Source of the DNA: Maridesulfovibrio frigidus DSM 17176
GTDB taxonomy: Bacteria; Desulfobacterota; Desulfovibrionia; Desulfovibrionales; Desulfovibrionaceae
DNA: 64,000 nucleotides
Direction: 5' to 3'
NCBI RefSeq assembly: GCF_000711735.1
Contig: NZ_JONL01000003.1
Location: 124,001 to 188,000, forward strand
The translations under genes and the position numbers were made by a program. Under the pieces are notes generated by a model. That model saw nothing but the letters and a program-made list of their open reading frames with translations, searched no databases and was not told the DNA's origin. This document shows, one piece after another, positions 9,732 through 17,859 of the stretch (its first letter is position 1; each line of letters opens with the position of its first letter).

Positions 9732-10388
9732 TTAAGTTGAGTGCTGAAGAACTGTGGAAACGTAATCCTGAATTTTAATAAGAATTTCAGGAGAAGGTTT
9801 ATCAAAGGTTAAGCCTAGAGCAATTTTGCGAGAATCTTTCGTGGCCCTTTGAACCTTGCACGGAATAAAACCATCTTTTTCTTCAATGAAATACGGGCAG
9901 AATAGCTTAACGTCATCTCCAATTTCAGGGAAAATAGATGTATCATCCTTGAGGTAAGTTATTCCGCATCCGCTGCTGCTGAGATCTTCGACAATAGTCA
10001 AATATTTTTGTTTTTCGATTATGACATCTGCTTCAAGGAAGCAGTTAATTCGTTTATGTCTTCTGAGATTATAAGTCTCTATGCGCTTGGGGTATTTTAA
10101 AAAAAGTATTTTATCGGGAGAGTTTATCAGCTTTATGATGTTGGTTTTAAAACCAGAGGCTACTCCCTCAAAAATGTAACGAACAGTCGCTTCATTGCCA
10201 GAGTACAGGTATTCAGACCAAATAGCCTTATCATTGGGGTGAACCATAGGCTCTTTAAGGAGAACGTATTTTGACGGATAGCCGCCAAGAACTATGGAAG
10301 GAGCCTTATCATTAAGACCTCCTAGTTCGATTGCCACTCTAAGCCCTGGTGTGCATGCTGCCTTTAACTTGGCACTTTGACTCATCAT
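9732..10388 (-). CDS. PilZ domain protein, YcgR-like two-domain form
   Basis: 218 residues. The N-terminal half (about 1-105) looks like a flagellar-brake YcgR N-domain, and the C-terminal half carries the c-di-GMP-binding PilZ signature: RRHKR near residue 108 (RxxxR) and DLSSSGCGI near residue 134 (D/NxSxxG). It probably senses cyclic di-GMP and alters motility or surface behaviour. The start ATG overlaps the stop of the upstream TPR gene by 4 bp (ATGA), implying translational coupling and a joint role. A second ATG one codon in is equally possible. Confidence 0.85.
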   Translation of the reverse strand: MMSQSAKLKAACTPGLRVAIELGGLNDKAPSIVLGGYPSKYVLLKEPMVHPNDKAIWSEYLYSGNEATVRYIFEGVASGFKTNIIKLINSPDKILFLKYPKRIETYNLRRHKRINCFLEADVIIEKQKYLTIVEDLSSSGCGITYLKDDTSIFPEIGDDVKLFCPYFIEEKDGFIPCKVQRATKDSRKIALGLTFDKPSPEILIKIQDYVSTVLQHST

Positions 10389-11119
10389 TTTTTTGTCTTC
10401 TTAAGTATATATGTTTTAAATTTGTGTGCCCATTCTAAGTCTGGCTGAATGACTAAAGCTTTGTCAATATGATTTAAAGCTTCATTAGACTGCCCTGCGT
10501 CAAAGTAAGATCTTGCAATATTAAAATGAAGATTTTCATCTTCCTGATTCAATTCAATCGCTTTCTTATAAAAATTTATGGACTCTTCAAAAAGAGATTG
10601 TTTGCGGAGAGAAATAGCAAAAAGATTAAATTCCTGTCTTTGGGCTTCTAAGAAAACAGAATCATTTTTTAAGAGTTTATTAACTATTTTAGATAGTTTA
10701 GTGTAGTTCTGTTTGCTGCAGAGAACCGAACCCATTCCTAAATTTGCTTTGGGGTTTGCAGGGTCAATGAGTAGTGCTCGTGCAAAAGATTGCTCTGCAT
10801 CATCAAGTTCGCCCTTTGCAAATAAGTCTTCACCTTTCAAAATCTTCGCATTGAGAGATTTTAGTGCAGGAAGAGTTTTTCTTTCATAATAATCTATTTC
10901 AGGGCTGAATGATGTGAGAAACTGTCTTTTAGTTAGGGTTGTTACCAACCCAGAAGGTATAAATCTCTCATTTAAAGGTTGAACATGATACTGGTCAACT
11001 CCTGTACGAGTGACGTAGTAGTATGTTTTGTGCTCGGATTTTTGGAGGGTGGTTCCCGCCCCTGTCTTTTCCTTCGTGTTCTTGGAAAAGACCCCGAGTA
11101 CTTGATTAAGATCATCCAT
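10385..11119 (-). CDS. TPR protein with conserved N-terminal module, coupled to PilZ gene
   Basis: 244 residues from ATG 11119, chosen because GGAG lies 9 nt upstream; the frame extends further upstream without support. An N-terminal region (about 30-100) holds a module with VQPLNERFIPSGL followed by a T...FL and P-E..YY..LP..K.L pattern, and the rest is TPR helices. The same module occurs in the gene at 38014-38877, where the pattern VQPLNE-x-x-(V/I)PSGL is retained, so the two are paralogues. The module is not one I can name. Overlap with the PilZ gene suggests it works with the c-di-GMP effector. No signal peptide. Confidence 0.8.
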   Translation of the reverse strand: MDDLNQVLGVFSKNTKEKTGAGTTLQKSEHKTYYYVTRTGVDQYHVQPLNERFIPSGLVTTLTKRQFLTSFSPEIDYYERKTLPALKSLNAKILKGEDLFAKGELDDAEQSFARALLIDPANPKANLGMGSVLCSKQNYTKLSKIVNKLLKNDSVFLEAQRQEFNLFAISLRKQSLFEESINFYKKAIELNQEDENLHFNIARSYFDAGQSNEALNHIDKALVIQPDLEWAHKFKTYILKKTKK

Positions 11120-11493
11120 ATATTCTTTCTCCAAAGAATGAATCAGAAATCTCAGCCTATGAGACAAATGCTAAAAATGTTTAAGTCGCTTAAAAAAGTT
11201 TTTTGCTTACAAGGTAACTAAATAAGGATGTTACACCGTAAAAATACTATTGTGATTTGCGGATATCCGCGATTTCAAAAGCTTACTGTTCACAACTTAA
11301 GTGATATAAGTCGCTCTTTGTAAAATCTTCAATTATTATTGTTTGTAATTAGTAATCGAATAATTTGCTGAAGCGTTTGTAATATAAGCATAGTTTGTCG
11401 ATTTGTCGATTAGAATATTATTATTGTCTTTCTTTGTGACAAATTATAATTAGTCCATGATCAAAATATATTATAAATAATAATAGTTAATGA
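11120..11493. other. Intergenic AT-rich region upstream of the TPR-PilZ pair
   Basis: No credible gene. This stretch should hold the promoter of the - strand TPR/PilZ operon. It contains one perfect 12-bp palindrome, GCGGATATCCGC at 11259-11270, about 140 bp upstream of the TPR start, and a repeated TCGATTTGTCGATTAG-like run near 11398-11413. I see no -24/-12 promoter. Confidence 0.5.
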
Positions 11494-11523
11494 AAAAGCC
11501 TACTTGCATGTAAGTAGGCTTTT
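11494..11523 (-). terminator. Intrinsic terminator of the opp operon
   Basis: Perfect 12-bp stem: AAAAGCCTACTT (11494-11505) with AAGTAGGCTTTT (11512-11523) and a 6-nt loop. On the - strand it follows the oppF stop by 16 bp and ends in a T-tract. Confidence 0.85.
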
Positions 11524-11538
11524 GAATAGTTTTCTAAT

Positions 11539-12552
11539 TTATATTCGTCCTTCTTCTACTGCGTGGCATACGACCAACCCTTCACTGCCGACTTTCATAC
11601 TCTGCGGTATTTCCATCCGGCAACGGTCATTAGCATGCGGGCATCTACCATTAAAAACACAGCCTGTAGGCAGGTTTATTGGTGTAGGAACGTCACCTGA
11701 TAGGTGAATATGTTTCTTACGTTTTCCGCCAACTGTTGGAATTGCGGAGAGCAGGGCCTGTGTGTACGGATGCCTAGGTGATGAGAACAGTTCTTTCGCC
11801 GGCGCCAGCTCACATAGACAACCAAGATACATAACCGCAACTCTGGTGCTTATGTGCTCAACAACCGACAAGTCATGGCTGATGAACAGGTAAGTTAGAT
11901 TGCGCTCTTCCTGTGCATCCATGAGCAGATTAAGTACCTGCGCCTGAATTGAAACATCAAGTGCCGCTATAGGCTCATCTGCTACGATAAATTCAGGATC
12001 TACTGCCAGCGCCCGTGCGATGCTGATTCGTTGTCTTTGTCCACCCGAAAATTCATGCGGATAGCTATTTGCCCACTCTGGGTCCATTCCAACGCTGCGC
12101 ATTACTTTGTGAAGACGTCCTTTTGCGTCACCTCGCGTAATGCCTTTGTTGTGAAAATAGATCGGCTCTTCAATTATCTGGCGGACTGTCATGCGCGGAT
12201 TAAGTGACGCATACGGGTCCTGAAAAACCATCTGCATTTTGGTGCGGAACGGAAGCATTTGTTTGGAAGAAAGCTGATCAATACGCTCGCCCCCATAATA
12301 AACTTCTCCGCTGTTAGGCGGGTAGAGACCCATAATAGTTCTGGCAAGTGTGGATTTACCACAGCCGGATTCGCCAACCACACTCAAAGTTTCGCCTTTT
12401 TTGATTGCGAAGCTGATGTTATTTACAGCTTGAACAATTGTATGGCGTCGCGTGATTCGTCCGTTTTCCATTGTTAACTGGTCAAGCAAGCCTCCGGAAA
12501 TATCGAAGTGCTTAACCAGATTTTTTACTTCTACGAGGGAATCGGTCTGCAT
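11539..12552 (-). CDS. oppF: Oligopeptide/dipeptide ABC transporter ATPase (OppF/DppF)
   Basis: 337 residues, the second ATPase of a peptide importer. Walker A GESGCGKST near residue 60, Q-loop VFQDPYASLNP, ABC signature FSGGQRQRISIA, Walker B VADEPIAALD, and the switch His in ISHDLSVV. The C-terminal oligopeptide-transporter extension includes a Cys-bearing GCVFNGRCPHANDRC motif. OppF-type identity rests on the SLNPRMTV and DEPIAALD forms. It is the last gene of the - strand oppBCDF run and is 12 bp after oppD. Confidence 0.9.
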   Translation of the reverse strand: MQTDSLVEVKNLVKHFDISGGLLDQLTMENGRITRRHTIVQAVNNISFAIKKGETLSVVGESGCGKSTLARTIMGLYPPNSGEVYYGGERIDQLSSKQMLPFRTKMQMVFQDPYASLNPRMTVRQIIEEPIYFHNKGITRGDAKGRLHKVMRSVGMDPEWANSYPHEFSGGQRQRISIARALAVDPEFIVADEPIAALDVSIQAQVLNLLMDAQEERNLTYLFISHDLSVVEHISTRVAVMYLGCLCELAPAKELFSSPRHPYTQALLSAIPTVGGKRKKHIHLSGDVPTPINLPTGCVFNGRCPHANDRCRMEIPQSMKVGSEGLVVCHAVEEGRI

Positions 12553-12564
12553 GACAAATCTCTA

Positions 12565-13530
12565 TTATTTATCGGCATGGTGACAAGCCACCAGAATACC
12601 GGATTTATTCGGGGCAAGCTGCGGAACTTCAACTTTACATATGTCCGTACAAATGGTGCATCTGGGATGAAAAGGACAACCTGACGGCATGTTGAGTAGT
12701 GAGGGCATCGCGCCTGGAATCTGAGTCAACCTGTCTCCAGCACCGCCACTTTGCGGCAATGCCGCGATAAGTCCTTTTGTATAAGGATGTGCCGGATTAG
12801 TTGTAACTTCGCTGGTCAGCCCCGTTTCGACAATACTACCTGCGTACATGACAGCAATTCTTTCCGTTACTTCAGAAACTACAGCTAGATCGTGCGTGAT
12901 AAGTATCAGTCCCATATCATCAGTCAGGCAGAGTTCAAGGAGTAGATCCATTATCTCTGCCTGAATAGTAACGTCGAGCGCTGTAGTCGGCTCATCTGCT
13001 ATAATCAGGGAAGGCTCAGTAAGTAGTGATATAGCGATTACAATGCGCTGTCGCATACCTCCGGAGAATTCATGCGGGTACTGGGCGAGGCGTTTTCGCG
13101 GTGAAGGGATATAAACTTTTTTGAGCTTTTTAAGAGCAATCTCTTCAGCTTCTTTATAGGATACATCCATGTGCGCTAAAACAGTCTCTGTCATCTGAGT
13201 TCCGATGGTGAGAACCGGATTAAGGGTCATCATCGGGTCCTGAAAGATCATTGAGATTCTGTTGCCGCGAATGTTACGAATCTCTTCACTGGACATTTTA
13301 GCCAGATCTTTCCCTTCAAACAGAATTGATCCACCTGAGATGTAACCCGGCTGTGAAATAAGTTTGATGATGGAGAAACCTGTCACAGATTTACCTGCCC
13401 CTGATTCACCAACTAAGCCCAATCTTTCGCCTTTATTTAAATTGAAACTCACATTACGCACAGCCCTTAGAGCTCCGGTACGCAACGCGAATTCGACGCT
13501 TAAGTCTTTTACTTCGAGTAAGTGTTGCAT
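12565..13530 (-). CDS. oppD: Oligopeptide/dipeptide ABC transporter ATPase (OppD/DppD)
   Basis: 321 residues. Walker A GESGAGKSV near residue 40, FQDPMMTLNP Q-loop, signature FSGGMRQRIVIA, Walker B IADEPTTALD, H-loop ITHDLAVV, and the C-terminal GCPFHPRCTIC extension typical of OppD/DppD. It energises uptake with OppF at the inner face of the membrane. Only 3 bp separates it from the upstream permease gene oppC. Confidence 0.9.
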   Translation of the reverse strand: MQHLLEVKDLSVEFALRTGALRAVRNVSFNLNKGERLGLVGESGAGKSVTGFSIIKLISQPGYISGGSILFEGKDLAKMSSEEIRNIRGNRISMIFQDPMMTLNPVLTIGTQMTETVLAHMDVSYKEAEEIALKKLKKVYIPSPRKRLAQYPHEFSGGMRQRIVIAISLLTEPSLIIADEPTTALDVTIQAEIMDLLLELCLTDDMGLILITHDLAVVSEVTERIAVMYAGSIVETGLTSEVTTNPAHPYTKGLIAALPQSGGAGDRLTQIPGAMPSLLNMPSGCPFHPRCTICTDICKVEVPQLAPNKSGILVACHHADK

Positions 13531-13533
13531 TCT

Positions 13534-14460
13534 TTATCCCTTATACAGCTTGGGGTTCAGGAAATCTCTAAGCCAGTCACCAAGTAAATTGATAACTAGA
13601 ATGAGGACAACAAGTACAATTCCCGGGAACATAGTGATCCACCACGATCCGCTGAAAATGTACTCAAAACCCACGTTGATAAGTGAACCAAGTGATGGCT
13701 GAGTGACGGGCATTCCAAGTCCGACAAAGGACAGGGCCGCTTCGCTCATAATAGCATTCGCAACTTGAATTGTTGAAATAACAAATACCGGAGAAAGAGT
13801 ATTGGGGAGAACGTGTCTCCACATTATACGTGTTTTTGATAGCCCTATGACTTTAGCGGCTTCAACATATTCTTTCTTTTTTTCCGCCAGTACGGAAGCG
13901 CGGACAGTTCGTGCATATTGAGGCCATTCTGCAAATCCGATAATCAGGATAAGTAGCGGAACTGCAATTTCTTCATATTTTGCAAGACCGAAAGCCGCCT
14001 GAAATATTGCGGAAATAAAGATAGCAACCATGTATGTTGAGAATGAAAGCTGTACGTCCGCAATTCGCATCAAGATTGATTCGACACTTTTGCCCATGAA
14101 TCCGGCAATAAGTCCGACGAATATTCCTATGAATGCTTGTAGGGCAACAGCTCCGAATCCGATAATAAGAGATACTCTCAGGCCGTAAAGCATGGTTGAG
14201 AACAGATCCCTTCCCTGTCCGTCAGTGCCGAATAGGAAATCTGGATTTCCACCGGGCAACCATGCTGGTGGAATCTCGGCATCCATAATGTTTATGTTTA
14301 TGGAGTCATATGGATTGAAGGGAGCAATGAGGTGCGCCGCAAATCCCAATATGAGAAACACAACTAGGATGCAGAAACTGGTAAGAGCGACCGGGTCGCG
14401 TAAAAAGTCGTGTAGAAAATATGACTCTTTAAATCTTTGTAATCGAGATCTAGTTTTCAT
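13534..14460 (-). CDS. oppC: Peptide ABC transporter permease OppC/DppC
   Basis: 308 residues with an N-terminal cytoplasmic stretch, one membrane segment near residues 28-50, a periplasmic loop with FGTDGQGRDLFS (typical of OppC/DppC), then five further membrane segments with the EAA-type coupling loop (EAAKVIGLSKTRIMWRHVLP). It forms the membrane channel with OppB. Its ATG overlaps the oppB stop by 4 bp. Confidence 0.92.
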   Translation of the reverse strand: MKTRSRLQRFKESYFLHDFLRDPVALTSFCILVVFLILGFAAHLIAPFNPYDSININIMDAEIPPAWLPGGNPDFLFGTDGQGRDLFSTMLYGLRVSLIIGFGAVALQAFIGIFVGLIAGFMGKSVESILMRIADVQLSFSTYMVAIFISAIFQAAFGLAKYEEIAVPLLILIIGFAEWPQYARTVRASVLAEKKKEYVEAAKVIGLSKTRIMWRHVLPNTLSPVFVISTIQVANAIMSEAALSFVGLGMPVTQPSLGSLINVGFEYIFSGSWWITMFPGIVLVVLILVINLLGDWLRDFLNPKLYKG

Positions 14461-15437
14461 TTTCGCCCCGTAATTCTTACTTGCGGATTGACAAGGCCGT
14501 AAATGACGTCAACCAAAGTGTTAACAATGACAAAGATCAATCCGACAACAACCAGATATGCAACCATAAGCGGCGCATCGCCGCGTTCAACTGCTTCGAT
14601 GAACATGAACCCCATACCCTGCCACTGAAATACAGTTTCAGTAAGGATGGTGAACGCGATCATAGTTCCAAGCTGTACACCCCCGACGGTGATAACTGGG
14701 AGAAGTGTGTTTTTGAAAGCGTGAACAATAAATACGCGGCGCGGGGCAAGTCCTTTAGCCCATGCGTATTTGATGTAATCGTTCTGAAGAACTTCCATCA
14801 TTTCAGATCGAATGAGGCGAATAAACAAGGGCAGCATAATTGATGACAATGCAATGGAAGGCATAATTAGGTGTTTGAGACCGTCTAAGGTCAAAAGTCC
14901 TGTTCGCCAGCCCCATAGGTTGATAGTCTCACCGCGCCCGTATGAGGGAAGCCAGTGCAGTTCTACCGAAAAAATGTATATCATTAAAATTGCGGTCAGG
15001 AAGACGGGGATAGAAACTCCCAGAGTCGACCCTCCCATGATAATTCGTGAGAATATCGATCGCGGATTAATCGCAGAATATATCCCTAAAGGTATCGAGA
15101 AAAATACGATAATGAGCGCGGCACAAAACACAAGCTCAAGGGTTGCAGGCGCTTTGCTGAGAATGACCTTAAGGGCAGATTTTTTGTAGAAAAAGGATCT
15201 GCCGATATCGCCATGCATAGCACCTTTTATGAATCTACCGAACTGAACCAGAAAAGGATCATTCAGGCCAAGCTCGTTTCGTAGTTTAGTCCGTTCTTCT
15301 ACCGAGACAGAAACTCCGGTGATTTCCCTGATAGGGTCTCCGAAGCTCTGCTTAATGGCAAAACCAATAAAACCGATAACCACCATAACTATGATCGCTT
15401 GCGCGATTCTTCGTACTATAAAAGCAAACATATGCAC
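14457..15437 (-). CDS. oppB: Peptide ABC transporter permease OppB/DppB
   Basis: 326 residues. N-terminal membrane anchor followed by GDPIREITG and ERTKLRNELGLNDP, a typical OppB/DppB segment, then five membrane spans with the coupling loop YAWAKGLAPRRVFIVHAFKN. GTG 15437 or ATG two codons later are both possible starts. First gene of the oppBCDF block, 66 bp downstream of oppA and separated from it by a stable hairpin. Confidence 0.92.
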   Translation of the reverse strand: MHMFAFIVRRIAQAIIVMVVIGFIGFAIKQSFGDPIREITGVSVSVEERTKLRNELGLNDPFLVQFGRFIKGAMHGDIGRSFFYKKSALKVILSKAPATLELVFCAALIIVFFSIPLGIYSAINPRSIFSRIIMGGSTLGVSIPVFLTAILMIYIFSVELHWLPSYGRGETINLWGWRTGLLTLDGLKHLIMPSIALSSIMLPLFIRLIRSEMMEVLQNDYIKYAWAKGLAPRRVFIVHAFKNTLLPVITVGGVQLGTMIAFTILTETVFQWQGMGFMFIEAVERGDAPLMVAYLVVVGLIFVIVNTLVDVIYGLVNPQVRITGRK

Positions 15438-15444
15438 TTCATTT

Positions 15445-15476
15445 CAAAGGGGAACCCCAGTTGGGATTCCCCTTTG
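15445..15476 (-). terminator. Hairpin between oppA and oppB
   Basis: A 15-bp stem with a single mismatch (15445-15459 with 15462-15476) and a 2-nt loop. On the - strand it is followed by AAATGAAG rather than a T-run, so it is more likely an mRNA-stabilising or partial attenuating structure than a full terminator. Such a hairpin would favour excess binding protein over permease. Confidence 0.6.
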
Positions 15477-15503
15477 TTATTTGTATTAGGTTAAGAAGAT
15501 CAG

Positions 15504-17081
15504 TTACTTGATGACAAGATTGCCGAAGTAAGGGAAGTTCTGAACGTTGACGATATCATCAGTGTTCATGTTGTTCTTGCTGGCCCATGAAAGGTTCTGC
15601 CAGTGTAAAGGAACAAATGCTGCGTCGTCGTAAAGTGCTTTTTCTATTTTCTGAAGAAGAGCACTACGTTTTGCAGTGTCTGTTTCAGTCTGAGTCTGGA
15701 TAGTCATAGCGTCAACTTCTGGGTTGCAGTATTGACCGCTGTTGTACTGACCGTAGCCTGTTTCAGTGTTCGGGCACATGAGAAGGAATTCTGTGTAGTT
15801 AGCAGAATCTTCAGTATCAGGATGCCAGCCGATCATCTGAATGTCAGCAACGCGTGCATCAAATTGATCCCAGTACTGTGCTTTTGGCATAGTCTTGAGG
15901 CTTACTTTGATACCGATTTTACCGAGCATGGAAACAAATGCTTCCGCGATCTTTTCGTCGTTAACGTAGCGGTTGTTTGGTGCGATCATAGTACACGCAA
16001 AACCGTCTGCGTAGCCAGCTTCTTTCATGAGCTGTTTTGCTTTTTCAAGGTCGTAGCGAGGAGTAAGAGCTGAATTGTAGCTAGCGAATTCTTTTGGACC
16101 CTGCTGAGCTGCAACTGTTGCAAAACCTTTCATTACTTTTTCTACGATACCAGTGTTGTCTGTTGCGTAGATGATAGCCTGACGGACTTTAAGATTCTTG
16201 AAAGGCTCAAAACGTTTTGAATTAAGCTGGAAGGTGATGACGCGTGATCCGGACATTGTGACAAGCTCAAGTCCTTCGGTGGATTCAATGCGCTTAAGAT
16301 CCTGAGGAGGAACAGGCATAATGAAATCAACATCGCCAGAAAGAAGGGCGGCTACGCGAGTTGCGTCATTCTTAATAGGAGTAAGGATGATTGTTTCAAC
16401 GTTACCTTCTTTAGCCCAGTACTGTGGGAAAGCTTTGAATACAGTGCGAACACCTTGTTCACGCTCAGCAACGATGTATTTACCTGTGCCGGATTCGTTG
16501 ATGTTTGCGAAGGAAGGTCCAGTCTTAACGATAGCATCCTTGGCCTGTCCGCTTTCGTCTTTACCTGTGTAGAATTTGCTATCCATTGGAAAGATGTAAG
16601 TAGCCATGTTCAGGAGGAGTCCGTAAGGCTTCTTGGTGATTACGTCGACAGTGTGTGCGTCAACAACTTTAGCTTCTGCGAAAGGCTCGAAAAGACCTTT
16701 GAAGTCAGGGCTAACTTTGAGGCGGTTAATTGACCATACAACGTCTTCCGCTGTAAATGGGTTTCCACTATGGAAGGTTACACCTTTACGAAGATGAAAA
16801 CGCATGGTGGTGTCATTGATGTGTTCCCATGATTCCGCAAGGCGAGGCTCGAAAGAACCGTCTTTTGCCCAGCGCACGAGTGGATCAAATACCATGTGTG
16901 CGTACTGTATCATACCACCGGAAAGCTGTACCTGAGGGTCAAGAGATACTGGGTCAGCATCCATTGCCAGTTTCAGGACTTTTCCTGCATCTGTAGTTTC
17001 TTCTTTTTTTTCTGAGCTACAGCCGACTAGGCCGAGGGCCAGAATGACCACAAGAGATAGAAATACTAATGAACGTTTCAT
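15504..17081 (-). CDS. oppA: Peptide ABC transporter substrate-binding lipoprotein (SBP family 5)
   Basis: About 525 residues from ATG 17081, which has AAGGAG 7 nt upstream; an in-frame extension upstream is not supported. The N-terminus is a lipoprotein signal, hydrophobic core then LVGC with Cys21 as the lipidated residue. The mature protein is a family 5 solute-binding protein: VSLDPQVQLSGG, FHLRKGVTFHSG, FTAEDVVWSI and a YDLEKAKQLMKEAGY segment near residue 350. It captures short peptides (or another family 5 ligand) in the periplasm and delivers them to OppBC. It is the first gene of the transporter locus. Confidence 0.9.
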   Translation of the reverse strand: MKRSLVFLSLVVILALGLVGCSSEKKEETTDAGKVLKLAMDADPVSLDPQVQLSGGMIQYAHMVFDPLVRWAKDGSFEPRLAESWEHINDTTMRFHLRKGVTFHSGNPFTAEDVVWSINRLKVSPDFKGLFEPFAEAKVVDAHTVDVITKKPYGLLLNMATYIFPMDSKFYTGKDESGQAKDAIVKTGPSFANINESGTGKYIVAEREQGVRTVFKAFPQYWAKEGNVETIILTPIKNDATRVAALLSGDVDFIMPVPPQDLKRIESTEGLELVTMSGSRVITFQLNSKRFEPFKNLKVRQAIIYATDNTGIVEKVMKGFATVAAQQGPKEFASYNSALTPRYDLEKAKQLMKEAGYADGFACTMIAPNNRYVNDEKIAEAFVSMLGKIGIKVSLKTMPKAQYWDQFDARVADIQMIGWHPDTEDSANYTEFLLMCPNTETGYGQYNSGQYCNPEVDAMTIQTQTETDTAKRSALLQKIEKALYDDAAFVPLHWQNLSWASKNNMNTDDIVNVQNFPYFGNLVIK

Positions 17082-17280
17082 CCTCACACTCCTTGAAAGG
17101 TAAAAACTGTAATAAAAAATCAGACATCCTTTAAACAAATGACGCTCTAAAAAAGGTCATATCTCTAAACATGAAAATTAAAAAACCCATTCTGCCCACT
17201 GCTTCCCCTTGCCGTGCGCATCTCTTAGTATTACACTCGATTTAACATTTATTCAAATCTTTAACTTATTGAAATGACTT

Positions 17281-17781
17281 ATGAAAAATATTATGTTGTT
17301 TGAAATTGTCGATTTCTTGAAAAAACGTCAACATTTGTTGCATTTCGGCAAAAAATACAGGGCTGCACACCTTATTACGTATATACTGATTATGGTCAGC
17401 TTTTCAGGTTGTGCTGCTTTAAATCCATTCGCAGATTCTATTCCTGAGTACGATCTTGATGGTACACATGAAATGGAGTTGGTAATGATGCCCGGAGATT
17501 CTGTAGCATTTGATATGCGAAACCCAGGATCGGGAGGATATCTTTTTGATGGAGTTACTTTTGATCCGAAGCTTGTGAGTCTTGAAAAGTATAATATTTT
17601 GAAAGCTGATTCCGGTAGGCTTGGTGATTTTGGGCGCTGGCGGTTTGAGTTTAAGCTTCTTAAAATTGGTGAAGCAGTGGTCATTATCAATATAAAGAGA
17701 GCAAATGAGGATCAGCGAGATTCTTATAAAATCGTGACCTTAAGCATAACAGAGGAAGGGGAACCCTTTTTCGAGTGGTAG
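17281..17781 (+). CDS. Lipoprotein with chagasin-like (I42) domain
   Basis: 166 residues. A hydrophobic stretch ends in SFSGC near residue 44, so the protein is probably a lipoprotein after a long N-region; a downstream start is also possible. The mature part resembles the I42 cysteine-protease inhibitor fold: MRNPGSGGY near the position of the chagasin NPTTGY loop, and later a GRWRFEFKLLKIGEAVV segment like the RPW/F loop and closing strand. The middle GxGG loop is not obvious, so inhibition is a tentative inference. Monocistronic, divergent from oppA and ended by a strong bidirectional terminator. Confidence 0.75.
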   Translation: MKNIMLFEIVDFLKKRQHLLHFGKKYRAAHLITYILIMVSFSGCAALNPFADSIPEYDLDGTHEMELVMMPGDSVAFDMRNPGSGGYLFDGVTFDPKLVSLEKYNILKADSGRLGDFGRWRFEFKLLKIGEAVVIINIKRANEDQRDSYKIVTLSITEEGEPFFEW

Positions 17782-17802
17782 TTGTAGGTTTTTGTGAATA
17801 AA

Positions 17803-17838
17803 AAAAGGCGGAATTTCGTATACGAAATTCCGCCTTTT
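17803..17838. terminator. Bidirectional terminator, perfect 16-bp stem
   Basis: AAAAGGCGGAATTTCG (17803-17818) pairs perfectly with CGAAATTCCGCCTTTT (17823-17838), loop TATA. It lies between the convergent I42-like gene and the radical SAM gene. Confidence 0.9.
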
Positions 17839-17859
17839 AACGTTTGTTCTTATTAATAC

